This document shows positions 1 to 7,668 of a stretch of 39,664 nucleotides of DNA, piece after piece (position 1 is the stretch's first letter; every line of letters starts with the position of its first letter). Location: assembly GCA_014239455.1 (NCBI GenBank), contig JAAZYV010000012.1, positions 1 to 39,664 of the forward strand, read 5' to 3'. The notes beneath the pieces were generated by a model. The model did not search any database. It saw only the letters and a program-made list of their open reading frames with translations, and was not told where the DNA came from. A program made the position numbers and the translations under genes. This DNA is from Paracoccaceae bacterium. Lineage in GTDB: Bacteria > Pseudomonadota > Alphaproteobacteria > Rhodobacterales > Rhodobacteraceae.

Positions 1-4
1 CAAA

Positions 5-211
5 TTAATTCTTAAGCAACTCTAAATTCTCCAGCAACTATATTACCTAAGATTTTCCATCCTGAATTCATTTTAATTGCCATGGCATTCAGTAGATAAA
101 TTCCGTCTTCTGTAAGAGAACCATCCTTAAAATTATAGAAAAACAGTTAGGAAGTCACTAAGGCCAAGCCTAAACCAATTGCTTTACGCTCACAACATGT
201 TAATTCTTAAG
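5..211. repeat. 12-bp direct repeat pair flanking the segment after sbmA
   Basis: TTAATTCTTAAG occurs at 5-16 and again at 200-211. On the minus strand each copy sits at a stop codon: the sbmA stop for the right copy and the stop of a possible remnant reading frame for the left copy. In AT-rich DNA this could be chance, but the placement might also mark a small duplication or insertion at the sbmA 3' end. Confidence 0.3.
12..197 (-). pseudogene. Possible gene remnant downstream of sbmA
   Basis: On the minus strand one frame reads as protein-like sequence on both sides of a single internal stop (147-149). The upstream part contains the hydrophobic stretch AIGLGLALVTS. The downstream 44 codons (12-146) include DGSLTEDGIYLLNAM and SGWKILGNIVAGEF, then a stop at 12-14. 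The second part has the look of the C-terminal end of a SnoaL/NTF2-like fold (an acidic turn, then a W-K-I strand), but this is only an impression. No good start codon or ribosome-binding site is visible. It could be a decayed gene or a chance open stretch. Confidence 0.22.
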
Positions 212-212
212 T

Positions 213-1469
213 TTAAGAATCTATCTTACCATCCGTCTCAATATACTCTTTATCAAGATTAGAAAGTTCCTGACCTTTGTATATGGACTCGAAAGCCTGC
301 AACCTTTTATATATTGAAATTAGTTCGATAATCGTGGTCCAAGAATTTACCAAGAATTGAAAAGAAGAGGCAACCTGGCCAAAAGCTCTGAGGATTTGGT
401 TCATTATACCCAAAGTTATTCTACCACTGACAATAGTTGGGATTAGAATTATATAAGCTATCACGTTATCTGCTTGCAAATAAAGATATCTAAAAAGATT
501 AAAATATAAATAGTGAAAATACAATCGAAAATAATTCCTTCTGACATTATCAAACAAGTTTCCTAGAGATACAGGATCGCCTCTTTTAGCATCATCTTCA
601 CCGTGCACTAATTCTTTTCTAAATGCTGCCTCAACTCTTTGATTTTTAAATTCAAGCCCCGGCAACTTAATTCCAGCAAAAATCAATAAAAAACTACCGA
701 AGATAGCCCATAATATTGATATGACTACAAGGGGTTCTGGAATGCTACCTAATATTGGTACTTCTTCAACATGTATTGATAGAGCAGATAAAACGGGAAG
801 AAATGATATAAGCGTCATCACCGAATCCACAATATAAACGCCCAAGCCCTCCATTATCCTTGCAAACTTCATGGTGTCTTCCTGTATACGCTGCGAAGCC
901 CCCTCTATGTTTCTTAACTTAGCCCATCGCTCAACATAAAAATCGTTCATGGCAGTTCTCCAGCGAAAAATGTAATGTTGCGTGAAAAACAATTTAAATG
1001 GGACAAATATGATATATGGGAGAACAATAATACAAAAAGTTATTAAGTGCCCATAAAGATCTGAAGTTGTTGTATCCCCCGAACCACCAAGGGCACTTTG
1101 AATATCATTATAAAAAGGCCCGTACCAAGCATTTATTACAACCGAAACTTGAACAGTCATATACGCCATAAGAATAAGTACTGCCGAACCTAAAATAGAC
1201 CAAACTTGCCACTGGTGAGGTGAATAATAACTCCAAAAAACATAAAATACTACCGACACAAGAGTAAAGTATATATAAAACCATAAAAAACCTGGAGTAG
1301 TAAAATGCCCTAACCCAATTACAGGTTCAGCATCGTCTGGCCTAAATTTAAAGCCTACAAACTCACCAACTGTTTGACCCTGCCAATACCAGAAACCAAC
1401 ACTGACTAAAGTCCAAGCCAGTAAAGTAAGAAAAAAAAGTTTTGGCTTAGGAAAAAAAGATTCAAACAT
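213..1469 (-). CDS. sbmA: SbmA/BacA-family inner-membrane peptide transporter
   Basis: The 418-residue product closely follows E. coli SbmA (406 aa), a proton-driven inner-membrane importer of proline-rich peptides, microcins and other antibiotics. It begins MFESFFPKPKLFF and keeps the family blocks YSPHQWQVWSILG, INAWYGPFYNDIQSAL, FRWRTAMNDFY, RNIEGASQRIQEDTMKFA, KLPGLEFKNQRVEAAFRKEL and NYFRLYFHYLYFN. Several hydrophobic segments fit the membrane-spanning fold, and no ATP-binding domain is present, so this is the SbmA type and not an ABC transporter with fused ATPase. The ATG at 1469 was chosen over one eight codons upstream because GAGGGGG lies 7 bases before it and it matches the family start. 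No terminator is visible between its stop and the left edge. Confidence 0.93.
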   Translation of the reverse strand: MFESFFPKPKLFFLTLLAWTLVSVGFWYWQGQTVGEFVGFKFRPDDAEPVIGLGHFTTPGFLWFYIYFTLVSVVFYVFWSYYSPHQWQVWSILGSAVLILMAYMTVQVSVVINAWYGPFYNDIQSALGGSGDTTTSDLYGHLITFCIIVLPYIIFVPFKLFFTQHYIFRWRTAMNDFYVERWAKLRNIEGASQRIQEDTMKFARIMEGLGVYIVDSVMTLISFLPVLSALSIHVEEVPILGSIPEPLVVISILWAIFGSFLLIFAGIKLPGLEFKNQRVEAAFRKELVHGEDDAKRGDPVSLGNLFDNVRRNYFRLYFHYLYFNLFRYLYLQADNVIAYIILIPTIVSGRITLGIMNQILRAFGQVASSFQFLVNSWTTIIELISIYKRLQAFESIYKGQELSNLDKEYIETDGKIDS

Positions 1470-1524
1470 CTCACACCCCCTCAAAAACCTCATACTTAAA
1501 GCAAATTATTCACTACTTTACAAC

Positions 1525-1550
1525 AAAAAAAGAGGGGCAATCCCCTCTTT
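1525..1550 (-). terminator. Rho-independent terminator after the small lipoprotein gene
   Basis: AAAGAGGGG (1529-1537) and CCCCTCTTT (1542-1550) form a 9-bp stem with loop CAAT. Read on the minus strand it ends in a T run (1525-1530). It lies 30 bases past the lipoprotein stop and before the sbmA start, so the two minus-strand genes are probably transcribed separately. Confidence 0.85.
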
Positions 1551-1580
1551 AATTAACTCTTTTATGTTTAATAAAATTTA

Positions 1581-1964
1581 TTAGTGTGGATGCTTATGGA
1601 AAGGCTTCTTCTTACACATATAAATTTTCCCTACTAATCCAGAAGCAGAAGCCGTCTCGGCCCAACCCACGACAGCAATGGCATTTCCTCCCATCACTCT
1701 CGCTCTATTCCTAAGTCCGATGATAGCTTCAGAATAATTGATGTTTGAAGAGTAGGCCAATTTTAAGATCTGCGCACAAGAAGGCTCCATTCTCAAAACC
1801 CTATCTGCATGCATGCTTACCCTGCTAACGCCTCTCACCGGAACCACTCCCTCTCGAGCTGCCCCTTGTGCGTTGGACACTACTGGTGATCCCAAATCCA
1901 TTGCAATTGGTGTACTTTGGCAAGCACCTAACACTCCAACTAGTAATAATAGCAAAACTCTCAT
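1581..1964 (-). CDS. Small outer-membrane-type lipoprotein, possibly RcsF/DUF4156-like
   Basis: This 127-residue protein starts with a lipoprotein signal peptide. The lipobox is LGAC with the acylated cysteine at residue 15, followed by Q-S, which favours outer-membrane sorting. The mature part has two cysteines (EPSCAQILKLAY and YMCKKK) and the central motif LRNRARVMGGNAIAVVGWA, resembling the helix and GGNA(I/V) strand of RcsF and DUF4156 envelope lipoproteins. The C terminus is Lys/His rich. The gene is divergent from the ClC gene, with about 140 bases between them. Fold assignment rests on this motif only, and a stress-sensor role is a guess. Confidence 0.6.
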   Translation of the reverse strand: MRVLLLLLVGVLGACQSTPIAMDLGSPVVSNAQGAAREGVVPVRGVSRVSMHADRVLRMEPSCAQILKLAYSSNINYSEAIIGLRNRARVMGGNAIAVVGWAETASASGLVGKIYMCKKKPFHKHPH

Positions 1965-2106
1965 TAAAGCACCTCGCGTTGTTCACTTCGTTAAGTGCTG
2001 GTACGACGGGGCTTACTAAAATGTTAGAAACAAAGAAATTTGTTTTTGTATCAATATCATTTAATTTGCCTTAAGGTAAATTTGCCACAGTTCATTACCT
2101 CTGCCA

Positions 2107-3864
2107 GTGTTCTTAAACCAGGTCAGATTCCGGAGTTTTACTATCTCACATAAATTGAATAATCTAGCAAGATCTTGGAAGCTTGTCATTCTCATTATTG
2201 CAGTTGGACTATTCATTGGGACAGCTGTAGCATTCGCTACCAAGGTGTTTGTAAATTCCATACTTTACCTTACTGATCTTAGAGAGAGTGCCTCAATATT
2301 TAAAACCAAAATAATGGATACCGATCTAAATTTTGCTCCAGTAATAACTCTTCTCATTGCAGCTTCAGTAATTAACTTGGTCAAAAAATATGCTAAAATA
2401 ACCAGGTTTCATGGCCCGGCAGACAGTATATACGGCGCCCACAGGACAGATAACGAAATTGATACCAAAACTGGTTATTTCTCAACGTTTTCTGCATTAA
2501 TAAGCGCAGGAGGGGGCGCTTCGGTCGGGCAATATGGTCCCCTAGTGCACTTTGGCGCCACCTTAGGAACGAGTATAAGACTACTCACAAGAAATGCTCT
2601 AAGCACCGATATTTTCATAGGTTGTGGCACTGCCGCTGCTATTTCGGCAGGATTTAATGCACCAATCGCAGGTTTGATATTTGCCCATGAAGCTCTCCTC
2701 AGACATTTTTCTATAAAAGCAGTAACGCCTATTGCGATTTCAAGTTTTACTGCAGCGGCCATCTCTGAAAGAGTTTTTGGAGGAAGTCAGGTCCTAGTGA
2801 CCAATGTAGCTGAAATTGACCTAGTTGGTTTTTTACCTGTGGCTATTATTAGTGGATTGTTTTTTGGTTTTGTAGCCCTGATATATATGCAATCTTTAAC
2901 CCGAGGTCCCCAACTATTTGCAAAAACCAAGATCTCGCCATCTTACTTGATCTTTATTGGAGCACTAATATGCGGCTCAGTAGGCATGTTCTACCCAGAG
3001 GTACTCGGGATTGGCACCTCCACAATTAACGCTATGCTTAACATCGAAATAGATGTGAAATATGTTATAATTTTCTTGCTACTCAAGTTACTGCTCACAA
3101 CTGTTTGTCTATCCACTGGTTTTTTTGGGGGAGTTTTTTCTCCAGCATTATTTGTAGGAGCTGCTTCAGGGCTAGTATTTGCAGGACTCTTAGCAACAAC
3201 GGGGTTAGAGAGTAATTATTCAGTTCTAGCTCTATGTGGGATGGCCGCCGTTGGCGCCTCAGTGATCGGAACCCCAATCGCTGGTGTAATATTAGTTATA
3301 GAGCTTTCTAACAACTATGATTTGGGCGTCATTTCAATAGTATCGATAGCTAGCGCTACCTTGATAACTTATCTATTTTTTGGCCAATCACTCTTTGATA
3401 GGCAATTACTCAATAGGGGTATAGATATAGCTTTAGGCCGCAGTCATCTAAAGTTAATGGATCAATCAATAGGATCACTTTGTTCAGATGACTTCATGGC
3501 CTTTCTCCCTAATACTCCCCCAAAACAGGCTGTTAAGCTAATGATAGCTCAAGAAGTGACAGAAGCATACTTGATAGACGAACAAGGTATATATCAAGGA
3601 AAAATTAGACTTGTAGATTTGCTAGCTAATACTGCCCAAAAACAATGTTACATACTTAGAGAAAACAATGAGGTGCTACTAACAGATACCGACTCTGTTT
3701 TACAAGGAATTGAAACTTGTAAGAATTTTGTTGGAGAATCCATTCCTGTGATCAATAAGGATAAGAATACTCTGACTGGGATAATAACTGAATCTGACCT
3801 TTTCACAGCCTACTTAGATTTAAACCGCCAAATAAGAGATCTCGAAGCAGGATTGGGAAACTGA
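2107..3864 (+). CDS. ClC-family chloride channel/transporter with C-terminal CBS domains, altered gate residues
   Basis: The 585-residue protein is a ClC-type anion protein: about 440 residues of membrane helices, then two CBS-like segments (about 465-580) that in this family bind nucleotides. Recognisable ClC blocks are GGGASVGQYGPLVHFGATLG (residues about 136-155), FNAPIAGLIFAHEALL, GFFGGVFSPALFVGAASG and IGTPIAGVILVIELS. The external gating glutamate of GREGP (Glu148 in E. coli ClC-ec1) is Tyr143 here. The internal proton glutamate (Glu203) aligns with alanine in FAHEA, and Tyr445 appears to be phenylalanine (QSLFDRQLL). A coupled 2Cl-/H+ exchange mechanism is therefore unlikely; a channel-like role fits better. 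The start is GTG at 2107; later starts would cut the first helix. Confidence 0.9.
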   Translation: MFLNQVRFRSFTISHKLNNLARSWKLVILIIAVGLFIGTAVAFATKVFVNSILYLTDLRESASIFKTKIMDTDLNFAPVITLLIAASVINLVKKYAKITRFHGPADSIYGAHRTDNEIDTKTGYFSTFSALISAGGGASVGQYGPLVHFGATLGTSIRLLTRNALSTDIFIGCGTAAAISAGFNAPIAGLIFAHEALLRHFSIKAVTPIAISSFTAAAISERVFGGSQVLVTNVAEIDLVGFLPVAIISGLFFGFVALIYMQSLTRGPQLFAKTKISPSYLIFIGALICGSVGMFYPEVLGIGTSTINAMLNIEIDVKYVIIFLLLKLLLTTVCLSTGFFGGVFSPALFVGAASGLVFAGLLATTGLESNYSVLALCGMAAVGASVIGTPIAGVILVIELSNNYDLGVISIVSIASATLITYLFFGQSLFDRQLLNRGIDIALGRSHLKLMDQSIGSLCSDDFMAFLPNTPPKQAVKLMIAQEVTEAYLIDEQGIYQGKIRLVDLLANTAQKQCYILRENNEVLLTDTDSVLQGIETCKNFVGESIPVINKDKNTLTGIITESDLFTAYLDLNRQIRDLEAGLGN

Positions 3865-3935
3865 TCCAGTTTATTGCTTCCCCTTGTGAAACAATAAATG
3901 GCTTTTAATCACCTTATTCATATAGCATTCCTCAT

Positions 3936-5357
3936 TTATATTCCAAGAGATGAATAACTCTGAACCACTCTTTTCACAGCCACCATCATAGCAGCCGTTC
4001 TCAAATTTGGTACATCCTTAGTCGTATTCCAAGCGTGGCTTATGACATCGTAAGACGATCTCATAGTATCCTCTAAACCAGACCTAACCAAATCCACCTC
4101 CGAAGCTCCGTGGATTATTGATTCTTTAAAGTCATTTGGAAATATTTTTCCTGTCATATTTTCTATGCCATGTACTAGTTGTGATATCTGTCCTTCTTGA
4201 GCTCTTTTTTGCAAACGACCTAATCTAATTCTACTTAGATTCTTTATCCATTCAAAGTAACTGACTGTAACTCCACCAGCATTTGCATATAAATCTGGGA
4301 TGATTATAATTCCTTTTTCGTCAAGAATAGGGTCCGCCTCTGAAGAAACAGGTCCATTGGCTGCTTCAATGATTAATGGAGTTTTAATTCTAGAAGCATT
4401 TTTTCCAGTAATCACAAGTTCCATTGCAGCAGGAATTAAAATGTCTGCGTCGGCTTCAAGCATCTCATTGCCAGATTCGGTAAAGCCAGGATAGCCCTTT
4501 ATAGAGCCTTTATCCAAAATATGTTGTTTTAAAGAGTGAATATCAATGCCATTTGCATTAATGATAGCTCCATCTCGTTCAAGAACATGAGTAATCAAAG
4601 CTTTGTCCTCAACCGACAAAAATAGGGCCGCATGATATCCAACATTTCCTAGACCTTGCACTATAATCCGTTTGCCTTTTAACCCAGATGTTAGTCCAGT
4701 CTTTTTTAGATCTATTTCATTATCAAAAAAGGCTCTAAGTGCATACTGAACACCCCTTCCGGTTGCCTCCGTCCGACCTGCTATCCCGCCTTTACTAACG
4801 GGTTTACCAGTGACACAGGCCCATGCGTTAAGATCAGTAGGATTTAATCGGCGATACTCGTCAGCCATCCAAGCCATCTCCCTTTCCCCTGTGCCAACAT
4901 CAGGTGCAGGAACATTCTGTGATGGATGAATTAAATCTCTTTTTGCTAATTCCTCAGCAAAACGCCTAGTTATTCTTTCTAGTTCTTCTTCCTTCCAGTC
5001 TCTTGGATTTATAATCAAACCACCTTTTGAACCACCAAAAGGAACTTCAACTAGAGCACATTTATATGTCATTAGAGCTGCCAAGGCTTCTACTTCACCC
5101 TGATTAACTGCTAGGTCATATCTAATTCCACCCTTTACCGGTTCAAAATGATCTGAGTGGACCGATCTGTAACCGATAAAGGTATGCATTGTACCTCGTA
5201 ATCTTACTCCAAATCTCACGGTATAAGTTGCATTCGCTAGCATTATTTGATTAGCCAAATCTGAACTTAAGAATTCCTTACCTTCAGCTTCTTGCAAACA
5301 TTTGACTGCTTTCTGAAAATTAACTTCGATCGAGTTTAAGAATGCATCACTTGCCAT
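3936..5357 (-). CDS. gdhA: Glutamate dehydrogenase (Glu/Leu/Phe/Val dehydrogenase family)
   Basis: The enzyme interconverts L-glutamate and 2-oxoglutarate plus ammonia using NAD(P). Visible family blocks: EPVKGGIRYDLAVNQGEVEA and LMTYKCALVEVPFGGSKGG (substrate lysines), VPAPDVGTGEREMAWMADEY, VTGKPVSKGGIAGRTEATGR, the Rossmann motif QGLGNVGYHAA, and EAANGPVSSEADPIL with DLYANAGGVTVSYFEW near the end. Length is about 473 residues. The ATG at 5357 matches the family N terminus; a TTG at 5375 has a GGGAG 9 bases upstream and would add six residues, so either is possible. It is convergent with the ClC gene and unrelated to the flagellar genes. NAD use and a catabolic role are inferred from resemblance to the 470-480 residue NAD-type enzymes; the sequence alone does not settle the cofactor. 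Confidence 0.93.
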   Translation of the reverse strand: MASDAFLNSIEVNFQKAVKCLQEAEGKEFLSSDLANQIMLANATYTVRFGVRLRGTMHTFIGYRSVHSDHFEPVKGGIRYDLAVNQGEVEALAALMTYKCALVEVPFGGSKGGLIINPRDWKEEELERITRRFAEELAKRDLIHPSQNVPAPDVGTGEREMAWMADEYRRLNPTDLNAWACVTGKPVSKGGIAGRTEATGRGVQYALRAFFDNEIDLKKTGLTSGLKGKRIIVQGLGNVGYHAALFLSVEDKALITHVLERDGAIINANGIDIHSLKQHILDKGSIKGYPGFTESGNEMLEADADILIPAAMELVITGKNASRIKTPLIIEAANGPVSSEADPILDEKGIIIIPDLYANAGGVTVSYFEWIKNLSRIRLGRLQKRAQEGQISQLVHGIENMTGKIFPNDFKESIIHGASEVDLVRSGLEDTMRSSYDVISHAWNTTKDVPNLRTAAMMVAVKRVVQSYSSLGI

Positions 5358-5507
5358 TATTTTTTTCGAAACCAAGAGGTCTCGCTCCCATTTATAAATT
5401 GATATGATTTTTGATTTATAAAGCCAATTCTTGACCTAAGGTAACACACAGTTAACAAACCACAACCTTTAAGATCAAGAAGTATGCAAGTATTTCTGCA
5501 GTCAGAG

Positions 5508-5891
5508 TTAATTTTTTAAAGGATCACACGCGTAGCTTCTCTGACAAGCGCCTCCAGCACTTGGATCCACTGACATGGTAACATCTTCTAAGCCAGTTCC
5601 AGCTCTCTCATAAATGCACATTCTTTGCTTGGTCCCAACATTAATATAAGAGCGTTTTAGCCTACAAGTCGTAGTCCCCTTACTTGGTTTAGTACCTCTT
5701 CTCCTACATTTGGCTTTTTCTCGACCCAATATAGTCTGAGGCCACTTCAATCTCTTATTAGACCACTCTATGCAAGGGCCATCAGCTGATCCTTCATAAG
5801 TTCGACCAGCAGCAGCAACCGGTTGTGTAGGGACCACAAACATAAGAGATACAAACAAAACTACGAGCTTTTTAATAAAGGCAGACAACAT
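5508..5891 (-). CDS. Secreted basic cysteine-containing protein of unknown function
   Basis: I do not recognise this 127-residue protein. It starts with a clear signal peptide (FIKKLVVLFVSLMFVV, likely cut after PVAAA near residue 28). The mature part is small and basic, with six cysteines (GPCIEW, AKCRRR, TTCRLK, RMCIYE, GACQR, YACDP), suggesting a disulfide-bonded periplasmic or secreted domain. The region between Cys2 and Cys3 is rich in Arg and Lys. Three abutting 9-bp repeats end right at the start codon on its upstream side and leave no normal ribosome-binding site. It lies alone between gdhA and a small helical gene on the same strand. Confidence 0.65.
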   Translation of the reverse strand: MLSAFIKKLVVLFVSLMFVVPTQPVAAAGRTYEGSADGPCIEWSNKRLKWPQTILGREKAKCRRRGTKPSKGTTTCRLKRSYINVGTKQRMCIYERAGTGLEDVTMSVDPSAGGACQRSYACDPLKN

Positions 5892-5918
5892 TTTAGCCTA
5901 TTTAGCTTATTTAGCCTA
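5892..5918 (-). repeat. Three tandem 9-bp repeats abutting a start codon
   Basis: On the plus strand the units are TTTAGCCTA, TTTAGCTTA and TTTAGCCTA (5892-5900, 5901-5909, 5910-5918), differing at one base. On the minus strand they read TAGGCTAAA-like units that run directly into the ATG at 5891. The spacing places the array exactly where a ribosome-binding site should be. Changes in copy number would shift promoter or initiation spacing. Confidence 0.75.
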
Positions 5919-5988
5919 TATTGAATTTTCCGAGACATTATAATGATATTATTCTAAAAACAACCTAAAAGCCAGTACGGCTCACATA

Positions 5989-6294
5989 TTAATGGACGAT
6001 ACTACTGTGCTTTGTATTTTGATCTGGATAAGCGCGACGACACTCGATTATAGCATCAGTTAGCAATCCTGATGCTATTTGTTCGTCTCCATTGGCGAAT
6101 CCTTTGGTAATTTCACTAGACAAATGTGTAAGAAAAAGAAGAGCTGATGCTAATCGCCGTTCAACATGCTCATCTTCAAGATTGCGGGTAAATTTGAGTA
6201 AAGCTAGAGCAATAGTGGACTGAAAATCTTTTAATGCTAACTTTTCATCCAAATTTACTTGCTTGACAGTTACTCTCTCATTCTTATCAGACAT
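5989..6294 (-). CDS. Small helical protein of unknown function
   Basis: This 101-residue protein is not recognised. It has no signal peptide or membrane segment and is predicted mostly helical by composition, with an amphipathic core (LKDFQSTIALALLKF, VERRLASALLFLTHLSSEI). The ATG at 6294 has no strong ribosome-binding site. It is divergent from the FliL-like gene, with about 240 bases between them, and may be flagellum-associated only by neighbourhood. Coding status rests on ordinary amino-acid composition and the absence of a competing frame. Confidence 0.5.
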   Translation of the reverse strand: MSDKNERVTVKQVNLDEKLALKDFQSTIALALLKFTRNLEDEHVERRLASALLFLTHLSSEITKGFANGDEQIASGLLTDAIIECRRAYPDQNTKHSSIVH

Positions 6295-6531
6295 TGCTTT
6301 AAAACCTATAGTAATTTAAATTTATTCAACTCGCACAAATTATGCTTGCTGGCTTGACTAAAAGTTACGACACCATTTCAAAAAATTTTATCTGAAATTT
6401 TACATTTTGCAAAAGAAGGCGTTAATAGGTAACTGAAATAGAATTTTAAAGTACTGAATTCAAATTAAGGCTAGCACTTGATGTACCAAGTTAACAATCA
6501 AAAAACGTTCAAAGCTCAGGAGTAATCGTCT

Positions 6532-7209
6532 ATGAGCAGTGAAGAAAAAGACACAAATCCAGAAACAGAAGAACCTGCAGCACCTGCAAAGAAAAAACTT
6601 AAAATTAAGTTAGATTATTTTCAGATAGCTCTTTATGGTGGGCCAGCTCTTATATTCTTCCTAATTTTCTTCTCCATTAAATACTTTCTTTTTGCACCTC
6701 CAACTCATAAGGAAGTTAGAGAAATTATTGATAAAAAGGAGGTAGATCCATTTAAACATCTTTCGATTGACCCTCCGTTAAAAATGGCTGAAGTGGTCGC
6801 GAAACAACTAGCTAAAGAAAGAGAAAAAGCAGAAGCAGAAACGGAAATGCTGGCTGATGGAACAATCAAATTTCTATCTCCTAGATACAAATATTATGAA
6901 TTTAGCGGCCCACTAGCCACCAATTTAGTAGGAAGTACAAAAATACTAACTATTAATATTTCAGTAGCAGTATATGAAACACCTATGAGAGCCGAAGATT
7001 TCTATGAGATTTTTGAAATTTTTGTTCCAGTTTTACGTTCAATAGTTATCATGCAAATTGGAGATTTTACCTTAGAAATGGCGGAAGACGAACCAACGGT
7101 ATATCAATTTAGAAAATATTTACTTGAGACATTCAATAAAAAGCTTCGAGATCTTGGTTCTCAACCACTTCTTAAAAAAGTTGTCTTCAGTAGCTTTGTT
7201 ATAACTTAA
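6532..7209 (+). CDS. fliL: FliL-like flagellar basal-body protein
   Basis: The 225-residue product has a charged, Pro/Glu/Lys-rich cytoplasmic tail (1-28), one membrane segment (about 31-53, LIFFLIFFSIKYFLF), a charged linker helix, and a periplasmic domain. In that domain the stretch FSGPLATNLVGSTKILTINI is followed by SVAVYET, then a helix with FVPVLRSIVI. This pattern (N-L, then a beta strand, then P-x-L-R-S) is that of FliL, which forms rings around stator units and supports torque. The C terminus also fits: a helix then KKVVFSSFVIT. Similarity is distant, and the linker is longer than usual. A GGAG 9 bases before the ATG sets the start. The usual neighbours fliM and fliN are absent, so it stands alone. 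Confidence 0.72.
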   Translation: MSSEEKDTNPETEEPAAPAKKKLKIKLDYFQIALYGGPALIFFLIFFSIKYFLFAPPTHKEVREIIDKKEVDPFKHLSIDPPLKMAEVVAKQLAKEREKAEAETEMLADGTIKFLSPRYKYYEFSGPLATNLVGSTKILTINISVAVYETPMRAEDFYEIFEIFVPVLRSIVIMQIGDFTLEMAEDEPTVYQFRKYLLETFNKKLRDLGSQPLLKKVVFSSFVIT

Positions 7210-7240
7210 AATTAAACAAACTAAATTTCTGGTCGTTCCT

Positions 7241-7468
7241 ATGGGCATGGAGCAGATCAGATCTATACTAGCAAACAATCAGTCCAGGCTGAAAAATCGG
7301 AAAGGTTCCGAACACGGCGATGCTGGTGAACACGAGGACAGTGGTACATTCCGACTTGCAGAGATATTGAAAACGGGTTATCAAACACGAAAGTTTTCAA
7401 ATACCCCAACACTGAACTGGCTACAGACATGGCGAGTATCAAACTTAGCTTCATTTGAACCAAAATAA
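7241..7468 (+). CDS. Doubtful small hydrophilic ORF after the FliL-like gene
   Basis: A 75-codon frame begins 31 bases after fliL on the same strand, so it could be the second gene of that operon. Its product is hydrophilic, with an acidic/His segment (SEHGDAGEHEDSG), and shows no known motif. There is no clear ribosome-binding site, and an opposite-strand frame covers the same bases. The local sequence is less AT-rich than its neighbours. It might be a real gene, a remnant, or a non-coding spacer between convergent transcripts. Confidence 0.25.
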   Translation: MGMEQIRSILANNQSRLKNRKGSEHGDAGEHEDSGTFRLAEILKTGYQTRKFSNTPTLNWLQTWRVSNLASFEPK

Positions 7469-7482
7469 CTGTTGGTCGGATC

Positions 7483-7668
7483 TTATTCAGACACTCCCGG
7501 TAAATAAGCCCTTCCTTGTATAGCCTTTGCACCCAATTTTTCCTTAAAATCCGGGTTTTTATTTAAAAGATCTTGAAGATTTTCATTGACCCAGCGTTCC
7601 GCTTCTTCTTGAGTCTCTGATTCAACAACTGCTATACCATCAACAATCCAATGCACTTTTACTTTCAT
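7483..7668 (-). CDS. Small 61-residue protein, third gene of the NHLP-like/Sel1 operon
   Basis: A 61-residue acidic protein. It begins with a strand-like segment MKVKVHWIVDGIAVVESE, followed by a helix TQEEAERWVNENLQDLLN, a beta-alpha start also seen in small stand-alone ferredoxin-like proteins. No catalytic motif is visible. Its ATG overlaps the Sel1-gene stop by four bases (ATGA), so it is almost certainly co-translated with that gene. I cannot name it. Confidence 0.6.
   Translation of the reverse strand: MKVKVHWIVDGIAVVESETQEEAERWVNENLQDLLNKNPDFKEKLGAKAIQGRAYLPGVSE

Noticed and set aside
1965-2106. Possible fluoride riboswitch or operator before the ClC gene, including CACTT-CGTT-AAGTG at 1984-1997
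   Set aside because: The fluoride riboswitch core is absent and the protein has no CLC-F traits that I can see. The small palindrome lies on the lipoprotein-gene side and is too short to interpret.
3867-3902. TTTATTG ... CAATAAA inverted repeat after the ClC gene as terminator
   Set aside because: The stem is AT-only with a long loop, and no proper T run follows.
4300-4494. Plus-strand frame opposite gdhA
   Set aside because: It is antisense to the conserved GDH core and has no independent support.
7290-7390. Less AT-rich stretch with short pieces resembling 5S rRNA or another structured RNA
   Set aside because: The pieces are in the wrong order and no closing stem was found. It does not match 5S, 6S, SRP, RNase P or tmRNA as I know them.
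7263-7454. Minus-strand frame with a signal-peptide-like start (MKLSLILAMSVASS)
   Set aside because: No ribosome-binding site. The remaining sequence is irregular in composition, and it overlaps the equally uncertain plus-strand frame at 7241.
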